The notes below the pieces were generated by a model. The model had not been told where the DNA came from, did not search any database, and saw only the letters and a list, made by a program, of their open reading frames with translations. From positions 1 to 64,000 of the forward strand of contig FNEU01000006.1 in assembly GCA_900100245.1 (NCBI GenBank): a stretch of 64,000 nt of DNA, given 5' to 3'. The DNA is from Lachnospiraceae bacterium G41. Its GTDB lineage: Bacteria > Bacillota > Clostridia > Lachnospirales > Lachnospiraceae. This document shows positions 57,889-64,000 of this stretch, piece by piece (the stretch's first letter is position 1; each line of letters begins with the position of its first letter). The position numbers were made by a program, and so were the translations under genes.

Positions 57889-58185
57889 TTAAAATCCGGA
57901 AAGAAGGATATTGTTAAATACTCCTTCGAGGTATTCCTGGTTTCCGGATATAGGCGTTTTAACATTCTTTAACTCGCTTGCTTTTTCGGCAAGTTCTGTG
58001 AGAGTGGCTTCTCCGTTTCTGATTTTCTGTCCAAGTTCAGAATTGAAGCTTTCGTATTTCTTTTCAACAAAGCCTTCGATCCTTCCGTCTTCAATGATTG
58101 CTGCTGCCTTAAGAAGTCCGAAAGCGTTCTTGCTATCAGGTCCCTCATACCTTATTTCAGGTATGTTCGTAAATATTTCACTCAT
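57889..58185 (-). pseudogene. xylA: xylose isomerase with internal in-frame deletion (98-residue remnant)
   Basis: Residues 1-22 (FTNIPEIRYEGPDSKNAF) match the N-terminus of XylA, and residues 23-98 match its last 75 residues (GLLKAAAIIEDGRIEGFVE, YESFNSELGQKI, QEYLEGVFNNIL). About 340 central residues, with all metal and catalytic residues, are missing; the frame is kept. The join lies at AF, which occurs at both ends in family members (PLAF and DAFA), suggesting a microhomology deletion. AGGAGG, a consensus promoter and a XylR-like operator remain. It is catalytically dead as an isomerase, or a small protein with a new role. Confidence 0.75.
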
Positions 58186-58214
58186 TGGAAGTACCTCCTG
58201 TAATTTTAGCTTTA

Positions 58215-58232
58215 GGTTAGTCGCAACTAACC
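58215..58232. promoter_or_regulatory. XylR-like palindromic operator
   Basis: GGTTAGTCGCAACTAACC, an inverted repeat with 7-base arms immediately downstream of the -10 box. TTAGT...ACTAA half-sites resemble ROK-family XylR operators. Confidence 0.7.
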
Positions 58233-58238
58233 GAAAAC

Positions 58239-58267
58239 ATTATACTAATTTTTTTACATTCAGTCAA
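58239..58267 (-). promoter_or_regulatory. promoter of the xylose isomerase remnant
   Basis: On the minus strand TTGACT (58262-58267), a 17-base spacer and TATAAT (58239-58244). Confidence 0.8.
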
Positions 58268-58351
58268 TTGAAACAGAATTTATTAAAGATGATGAATAGT
58301 TTTAATCACGGAATATCGTTAAACAGAAAAATATGGTACAATAAAAAGGAT

Positions 58352-60139
58352 ATGAGAAAAGCGTTCAGACTTCTTGCAAAACCTATAGAAAAGATTTTTA
58401 ACAATCTGAGATTTAGACACAAATTCTTTGTGCTTTATTTTACGTGCGTTTTTGTACCGCTTATCGTAACGGATTTCATCATTTTAAACGCTGTGTACAA
58501 GCAGGAAATCAACGCAATTAAATACGATATGGAATATATCGCAGGCGTTTATCAGAACTATTTTGAAAACATGCTTTCAAGCGATGTTACTTTGGCAGAA
58601 AGTTTAAATAAAAACCCTAAAATAAACGATTTTGTCATAAAAGAATTTCCCGACAGTTATGAGTACTGGATGGACTATTATGATGTTATCAATGACTCGT
58701 TTCTTGAAACAACTTCGGGCTTAAACAGAAACGTAATTGTTGTATATGCAGACAATGATTCGCTATTGGACTCCCAGTTTGTAAAGAAACTCTCCGGCGT
58801 ATACACGCAGAAATGGTATAAGGATTTTATCGACAGCGAAAGAAAGGACTTAATAAGCGCATACTACGATGTGAATGAGAAAAGTGAATTCCGTTCCAAA
58901 AGAAAGTTTTACTATATAAGAAGAATGGATTATGACAGAGACTCGGGTGTGGCCAAGATTGCGGTAATCGGACATGACTCGAGTACCCTCCAAAGTACAC
59001 TTAAATCCTTCAACTCAAAATACCCCGCATACGTTATTATCGACGATTACGTTGTATTTTCTACAGAGGGTGATTCGGTTATCTACAGATCTCAAGTAGA
59101 TTTAACCAACAAAAACAATGTAGTGAAAAACGTAAATATTGCAGGTGCAAAGGTTGATATCATAATCGTTAACGAAACAAAAATCATTTCCACCGCCATC
59201 AGGGATCACTGGCAGATTCTTGTAATACTTTTTGTAGTTACAATTATCATTCCTCTGTTCATGTTGATGATGATTGAAAATACGGTTATAAAAAGAATCG
59301 CAATCCTCGAAAATGCTTTCGGAAGTGAGAAAACCAACACTTTCAATTCCATTCAGAATGTAGAGGGAAATGATGAGCTTGCATCCCTTATGAAAAAATA
59401 CAACAAGATGGTTGATATCACGAACGAACTGGTAACAACCGTTTACAAGGATAAAATTAAGGAACAGGAAAGTGATATTGCAAGACAGAAGGCTGAACTT
59501 CTGGCTTTACAGAGTCAGATTAATCCGCACTTTATGTTTAACGCACTTGAAAGTATCAGAATGCATTCGCTCCTAAAAGGAGAGACCGAGACCGCGACCA
59601 TGGTTGACAAACTGGCGGTTATGGAAAGACAGAACGTAGAGTGGGGCAAGGATTTCGTTACCGTTAAAAACGAAATCGAATCCATTGAAGCGTACCTTGC
59701 ACTTCAAAGCTACAGATTCGGCGACAGACTTTCATTTGATATCGATGTTGAAGAGGAATGCGAAAACTATCTTGTTCCCAAGCTTACCATAGTTACGTTC
59801 GTAGAAAACGCCTGCGTTCACGGTATTGAATCCAAGGCTACGCAGGGTTGGATATTTGTTAGAGTATATAAATCCGAAAAGATTCTTTTTATAGAAGTAG
59901 AAGATACCGGCGAAGGCATGAGCGAAGAAAAGGTTCAGGAAATGCTTAACGATATTGAGAATGCTTCGATTGAAACAATCAAAGCCAGAAAGCATGTTGG
60001 TATCATGAATGCATGTCTAAGACTTAAGATGGTTACCGAACATGCGGTTAAATTTGATATTGAAAGCGAAGTCGGAGTCGGAATGAGCGTTATCATAAAG
60101 ATTCCGCTTGATAAACTTAAAAAGCAGGAGGGCGAGTGA
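58352..60139 (+). CDS. YesM-type sensor histidine kinase
   Basis: 595 residues: membrane helix 1 (about 30-50), an extracytoplasmic sensor (50-285), helix 2 (about 290-310), HAMP-like region and coiled coil, His_kinase domain with the phosphoacceptor His in QSQINPHFMFNALESIRMHS, and an ATPase domain (FVENACVHGIES, VEDTGEGMSEE). It senses an outside sugar and phosphorylates the next gene product. The frame is open far upstream across the xylA remnant; the ATG at 58352 after AAAAAGGA is preferred, with 58289/58292 as alternatives. Confidence 0.9.
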   Translation: MRKAFRLLAKPIEKIFNNLRFRHKFFVLYFTCVFVPLIVTDFIILNAVYKQEINAIKYDMEYIAGVYQNYFENMLSSDVTLAESLNKNPKINDFVIKEFPDSYEYWMDYYDVINDSFLETTSGLNRNVIVVYADNDSLLDSQFVKKLSGVYTQKWYKDFIDSERKDLISAYYDVNEKSEFRSKRKFYYIRRMDYDRDSGVAKIAVIGHDSSTLQSTLKSFNSKYPAYVIIDDYVVFSTEGDSVIYRSQVDLTNKNNVVKNVNIAGAKVDIIIVNETKIISTAIRDHWQILVILFVVTIIIPLFMLMMIENTVIKRIAILENAFGSEKTNTFNSIQNVEGNDELASLMKKYNKMVDITNELVTTVYKDKIKEQESDIARQKAELLALQSQINPHFMFNALESIRMHSLLKGETETATMVDKLAVMERQNVEWGKDFVTVKNEIESIEAYLALQSYRFGDRLSFDIDVEEECENYLVPKLTIVTFVENACVHGIESKATQGWIFVRVYKSEKILFIEVEDTGEGMSEEKVQEMLNDIENASIETIKARKHVGIMNACLRLKMVTEHAVKFDIESEVGVGMSVIIKIPLDKLKKQEGE

Positions 60140-61731
60140 TGTTAAAAGTCATGCTTGTCGATGACGAACCCTTTATTCTTCAGGGTTTGAAAATTCTGGT
60201 TGACTGGAACAAGGAAGGTTTTGAGATAGTAAATACCGCTTCCAACGGCAAAGAAGCACTTGAATATCTTAAAAACAACGAAGTTGATTTGATTATCTCG
60301 GATATTCAGATGCCTGTTATGACCGGACTGGAACTTCTTGAGAACATTCAGAAAACCGGCGTTTCCCATGCGAGATTCGCAATCCTTACGGGTTACGATG
60401 ATTTTTCGTATGCCCAGAGAGCGATTAAATACAACAGTATGGACTATATATTAAAGCCCGTTCAGAAAAAGGATATCCTTGCTCTTTTACGAAATGTTTC
60501 CAAACTCGAAAAAGTTTCCAAGGAAAAAGAAGACGACCGTGCAAAAATGGAAGATGCATATCTTGCCAGAAACGTCATCTCACTTATTAAAGGCAAATTC
60601 GATGATTCAAATATCGAATATGTCAAAAAACACATGCAGCTTTCCGGCAAAATCAGATATGTGGATATCGAACTCGCCGATGAAACCAAAGAAAGCGACG
60701 AGGACGATTACGATGCAAGAGTGCTTCAGCATCAGCTTTTCAGCGCATGTCGTGAAGTATACAAAGACAATGAAAACCATTTTATCTTTGACGTTTCATA
60801 TGACGAGTCAAGTTATGACGTAGGTTTTATTTACTGCGACAATATGGCTACAAGATACGATATGTCGGATGAAGATTTCTTTGAGAGCATGATAAAGAAA
60901 ATCGAAGGAATTCTTTTAAAGCCCGTCAGAATGATCTGCGGCAAAAAGGTAGGAGACATCTCTCAGATTGCCAAGTCATACTCATCCTGCAGAATGTTAA
61001 ACAGTATCAAGGGCTTCCACAACGAAAAGCGAGTATATATTTACGAGGACGAAGTTCAGATAGAACAAAAGAGTGCATATCTTTGCAAGAAGAGCCTCGA
61101 CGAATGTATCGCCGCCATTGAGAAAAACGAAAAAGAACAGATTGAAAAGAGCGTGGAAAAGCTTTATGAGGAAATATCCAATGTCGGAGAGAACTACAAC
61201 CTCGTAAACTTAAACATCAATTACCTTTTATTCCAGCTTATCCACCTTGCGAGCGAGCAGGACGACAATGTCAATCAGGAAGAAGTTATTCAGTACATTT
61301 CTGAAAACTCCGTAGAAGAGACATTATCGAGAGGTTCAAGTCAGCATCTTAAAAACTTTGCTCTCCAGTATGCCGACTATCTTATGAGTTTAAGAAAGAA
61401 TGTTTCGAGAGGTATTTTGTCAAACATTGAAAAAGATATCGCAGAGCATTATGCGGAAAACATTTCCCTAAGAAACTTAGGCGAAAAGTATTATATGAAC
61501 AGCTCTTATCTCGGACAGGTATTCAGAAAGAAATACAACGTTTCTTTTAAGGACTATCTTACAAACATCAGAATAAACGAAGCAGCCAAGCAGCTTATAA
61601 TGACTGATAAAAAAATCAATCAGATAGCCGAGGAAGTAGGCTATATGGACTGCGATTATTTTATCAGAAAGTTTATCGAGATTAAGGGCTGCACACCGTC
61701 CAAATACAGAAAAAACAACAGTCATCAGTAG
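60139..61731 (+). CDS. YesN-type response regulator with AraC DNA-binding domain
   Basis: 530 residues: a receiver (1-120; acidic pair VDDEPF, phospho-Asp in IISDIQMPVMTG, Lys in YILKPVQK), a middle helical region (about 150-420) and two AraC helix-turn-helix motifs (about 425-525, SLRNLGEKYYMNSSYLGQVFRKKYNVSFKDYL and NQIAEEVGYMDCDYFIRKF). Its ATG overlaps the kinase stop by one base (TGATG). It likely activates the solute-binding protein gene at 62641. Confidence 0.92.
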   Translation: MLKVMLVDDEPFILQGLKILVDWNKEGFEIVNTASNGKEALEYLKNNEVDLIISDIQMPVMTGLELLENIQKTGVSHARFAILTGYDDFSYAQRAIKYNSMDYILKPVQKKDILALLRNVSKLEKVSKEKEDDRAKMEDAYLARNVISLIKGKFDDSNIEYVKKHMQLSGKIRYVDIELADETKESDEDDYDARVLQHQLFSACREVYKDNENHFIFDVSYDESSYDVGFIYCDNMATRYDMSDEDFFESMIKKIEGILLKPVRMICGKKVGDISQIAKSYSSCRMLNSIKGFHNEKRVYIYEDEVQIEQKSAYLCKKSLDECIAAIEKNEKEQIEKSVEKLYEEISNVGENYNLVNLNINYLLFQLIHLASEQDDNVNQEEVIQYISENSVEETLSRGSSQHLKNFALQYADYLMSLRKNVSRGILSNIEKDIAEHYAENISLRNLGEKYYMNSSYLGQVFRKKYNVSFKDYLTNIRINEAAKQLIMTDKKINQIAEEVGYMDCDYFIRKFIEIKGCTPSKYRKNNSHQ

Positions 61732-61740
61732 GATAAAAAT

Positions 61741-62436
61741 ATGAAAAGTATTGCAATCATTACCGCCAGAGGCGGCAGCAAGAGAATACCTAAGAAAAAC
61801 ATAAAAGATTTTTTGGGCAAACCGATAATAGCCTATTCCATAGAGGCTGCACTTGAAAGTGGAGAATTTGACGAAGTCATGGTTTCCACCGACAGTGAGG
61901 AAATCGCTGAAATTGCCAAAAAGTACGGAGCAAAGGTCCCTTTTTTTAGGAGCGAAAAAACAAGCGGAGATTTTGCGACCACAAACGATGTTATTCTTGA
62001 AGTAATAGACGAATATGAAAAAAGAGGCAAAAAGTTTGATTACGGAGTATGCATATATCCGACGGCGCCGTTTGTAACGGGAGCAAAGCTAAAGGATGCC
62101 CTAACGAAATTAAAGGAAAGCGCCGCAGACACGCTTATTCCCGTAGTTGCATTTTCATATCCTCCGAAGCGTGCTCTTGTAATAAGGGAAGGAAAGCTTA
62201 TTTTCGAATATCCGGAGTTTATGGATTCGCGTTCGCAGGATCTTGAGAGCGAGTATCATGATGTCGGCCAGTTTTATTGTTTTAATATAGAAGCTTTTAA
62301 TAAGAATAAAAAACTTATGAAAGGCGATATTCTTCCATATATTGTGGATGAAACCGAGGTCCAGGACATAGATAATGAATCAGACTGGAAAATCGCGGAA
62401 ATCAAGTTTGAAAAATTAAAAATGAAGGACAAATAA
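61741..62436 (+). CDS. CMP-sugar synthetase (NeuA/PseF-like cytidylyltransferase)
   Basis: 231 residues. ITARGGSKRIPKKNIKDFLGKPIIAYSI is the CTP-binding signature and MVSTDSEEIAEIAKKYGA follows. Length and the SYPPKRALVIREGKL segment fit PseF-type CMP-pseudaminic acid synthetases, which activate nonulosonic acids for surface glycans. No other pathway gene is in the window. It follows the response regulator by 9 bases and may be read from the same transcript. Confidence 0.82.
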   Translation: MKSIAIITARGGSKRIPKKNIKDFLGKPIIAYSIEAALESGEFDEVMVSTDSEEIAEIAKKYGAKVPFFRSEKTSGDFATTNDVILEVIDEYEKRGKKFDYGVCIYPTAPFVTGAKLKDALTKLKESAADTLIPVVAFSYPPKRALVIREGKLIFEYPEFMDSRSQDLESEYHDVGQFYCFNIEAFNKNKKLMKGDILPYIVDETEVQDIDNESDWKIAEIKFEKLKMKDK

Positions 62437-62493
62437 GCCAATTTTCATAAAATAAGAAAAAGCCCTAAAAATAAGGCAAAAGAGGCTCTTTTT

Positions 62494-62559
62494 ACCCGAT
62501 AAAATGCAGGACAAAAACCACCTATATTTTATCGGGTTTTTTATTTAATTTTATCGGGT
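62494..62559 (+). terminator. terminator with a duplicated 3' arm
   Basis: ACCCGATAAAAT (62494-62505) pairs with ATTTTATCGGGT (62526-62537), followed by a T tract; the same ATTTTATCGGGT recurs at 62548-62559. The 5' arm could pair with either copy, so this is either a decayed duplication or an alternative-structure switch. Confidence 0.7.
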
Positions 62560-62587
62560 TATAAAAAAGTGATAACAAAAGTATAAT
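62559..62587 (+). promoter_or_regulatory. promoter of the solute-binding protein gene
   Basis: TTATAA (weak -35), a 17-base spacer and TATAAT (62582-62587). GTTAT...ATAAC arms flank the -35 box. The weak -35 fits a gene needing an activator such as the YesN-type regulator. A GCCGT/ACGGC hairpin follows in the leader. Confidence 0.6.
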
Positions 62588-62640
62588 TTAAAGTACGATT
62601 AGCCGTAGTGACGGCATAGTTTTATAGGAGGTAAAAAAAT

Positions 62641-64000
62641 GAAAATGAAGAAATTCATTGCACTCGGCATGGCTGGTATGCTTAGTGCAACAACGTTGGT
62701 TGGCTGTGACAAGGGCACAGGAAATGTTACTACAACTCCTGATGACACTACTTCTACAACAACAACGACAACAACAACTACTACTCCTGATGATGGTGCA
62801 GTAGAAGAAGCAAAAGAGTATTCTGAAGACGAAATCGTTAACTGGACAATGTTCGTAGCAATGCCCGGTTCCGAAATCAACGATGGAAACGACATTCAGG
62901 AAATCATTGCTAAGAAGACCGGTGTTAGAGTTAAAGAAACTTGGCTTACAGGTCAGACAGCAGCTGAAGCTGTTGGTGCTATCCTTGCTTCAGGCGAACT
63001 TCCTACATTCATCGATGCTGGTGAAGGATTTAAGGAAATGTACGAAGCTGATACTCTTGTAGCTTGGGATCCTTACATTGAGAAGTATCCTAACCTCAAG
63101 GAAATGTATTCAGATTATGAATGGGATATGTTCCGTCAGGACGATGGAAAGATCTACTGGGCTAACGTATTCAACAACACATACGGCGAATCAAAGGCTA
63201 CAGGTCATAACGACGAAGCATTCTGGATTCAGGTTAGAGTTCTTGAAGAGTTCGGTTATCCTGAAGTTAAGACACTTGACGAGTACTTCGATCTTCTTGA
63301 GAAATACTACGCAGCTCATCCTAGCTTCGTAGATCCCGAAGGCAACACAATTGACATTATCCCTTACACAATCCTTTGTGATGACTGGAGATACTTCTGT
63401 CTTGAGAACGCTGGTCAGTTCCTCGATGGTTATCCTAACGATGGTTCTGTAATCGTTGATACAAAGACAATGAAGATCGTTGACTACAATACAACTCCTA
63501 CCACAAAGACATACTTCGCTAAACTTAACGAAGAGTACAACAAGGGTATGATCGACAAAGAGTTCGCTACTCAGAAGTACGATGACTATATGAACAAACT
63601 TTGTACAGGTGCTGTACTTGGTATGGTTGACCAGAACTGGGACTTCAACTACACAGTAACTCCTGCTTTCGCTTCTTCAGGCTTAGCAGATATGGGTTGT
63701 GAATATGTTCCTTTAGGACTTACAGTTGAAGGCGTAACAGAGCAGAGATGGCATACATATGGTGATACAGTTAACCAGTCATCAGGTTGTGCAGTTACAA
63801 CAGCTTGTGAAGATCCCGACAGAGCATTCCAGTTCTTAAGCGATCTTCTTAACCAGGACATCCATGATCTCCGTTACTGGGGCGTTGAAGGCGTTGACTA
63901 CTTAGTAGACGAAGACGGTATGTACTACAGAACTCAGGAAATGAGAGACAAACTTAACGATACATCTTACAAGGCATCTCACGTATGTAACTACTCATAC
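62641..64000 (+). CDS. extracellular solute-binding lipoprotein (family 1, LplA-like), 3' end beyond window
   Basis: At least 453 residues; the frame is open to the window end. Lipoprotein signal MKMKKFIALGMAGMLSATTL with lipobox VGC; then a linker containing nine threonines in a row; then a family 1 binding domain (ILASGELPTFIDAGEGFKEMYEADTLVAWDPYIEKYPNLKEMY). It captures an oligosaccharide for an ABC importer whose permeases should follow outside the window. AGGAGG lies 7 bases before the ATG. YesM/YesN genes upstream are the usual regulators of such systems. Confidence 0.9.
62750..62791 (+). repeat. threonine-codon low-complexity tract
   Basis: A run of ACA/ACG/ACT codons (mostly ACA) encodes the Thr linker of the binding lipoprotein. 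It could vary in length between strains. Confidence 0.6.

Noticed and set aside
57911-58351. Long N-terminal extension of the YesM-type kinase
   Set aside because: The frame is open across the opposite-strand xylA remnant and its promoter; residues there look like a shadow of that gene, and kinase homology begins after 58352.
1-64000. CRISPR array, insertion sequence, prophage or rRNA operon
   Set aside because: No regularly spaced identical repeats, transposase, integrase, phage structural genes or rRNA signatures were seen; the encapsulin is HK97-like in fold but stands in a metabolic operon.

Overview
The window looks like the chromosome of a low-GC, Gram-positive, anaerobic gut or rumen bacterium, most likely a Lachnospiraceae member (Butyrivibrio/Roseburia-like). 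The reasons are the AGGAGG ribosome sites, the TTGACA/TATAAT promoters with 17-base spacers, lipoprotein solute-binding proteins, YesM/YesN regulation, split transketolase and a GH51 arabinofuranosidase. This is judged by eye; no database search was possible. No phage, transposase, rRNA or CRISPR array was seen.

Layout. (1) 1-4140: seven small, mostly unrecognised genes on the + strand, one resembling an Imm49-type immunity protein, separated by a recurring AT-rich hairpin repeat; this looks like a cassette array. (2) 4224-12400: a MacB/FtsX-type ABC transporter, XRE and TetR regulators, a PAF-acetylhydrolase-like enzyme and an amino-acid-binding lipoprotein. (3) 12564-20090: a GntR-ABC operon, an amino-acid ABC permease and ATPase, and housekeeping enzymes (CPBP protease, HD hydrolase, NUDIX, cyclase). 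(4) 20150-25530: two ABC exporters flanking a DUF1854 gene, preceded by a 39-codon leader ORF and a terminator whose 5' arm can pair with the leader ORF, i.e. a likely ribosome-controlled attenuator.

(5) 25600-38402 is the centre of interest: a large sulfur-trafficking locus. A rhodanese-TusA-DsrE fusion and TcdA are followed by a second transcription unit. That unit has an operator-promoter, a three-way-junction RNA ending in a terminator, a tRNA-Cys-like sequence, and then a homocysteine/cysteine synthase-like PLP enzyme, a JAMM peptidase, a ubiquitin-like/E1/rhodanese fusion, a family 2A encapsulin shell, a cysteine desulfurase with a ~185-residue disordered cargo-type N-terminus, serine acetyltransferase, ThiS-like, ThiF-like, a second JAMM, TusA-like and thioredoxin. 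Both units, and the amino-acid-binding lipoprotein at 11590-12384, carry the same ACCTA...TAGGT operator, so a sulfur/cysteine regulon is inferred. The proposed logic is: sulfur is taken from cysteine inside the capsid, passed to persulfide and thiocarboxylate carriers, and built into O-acetylserine or O-acetylhomoserine.

(6) 38399-50147: flavin reductase, flavodoxin, a leaderless endonuclease III, Lrp plus aminotransferase, a candidate type I toxin-antitoxin locus (42914-43265), trmL, an ABC-2 exporter, and an operon with an HtrA-like protein lacking its catalytic triad, a histidine kinase, LytTR and DUF3021. (7) 50413-64000: pentose use (GH51 arabinofuranosidase, DUF4867, xylulokinase, split transketolase, arabinose/fucose isomerase family), a 98-residue remnant of xylose isomerase made by an internal in-frame deletion but still having a good promoter and XylR-like operator, a YesM/YesN two-component system, a CMP-sugar synthetase and a solute-binding lipoprotein cut by the window end.
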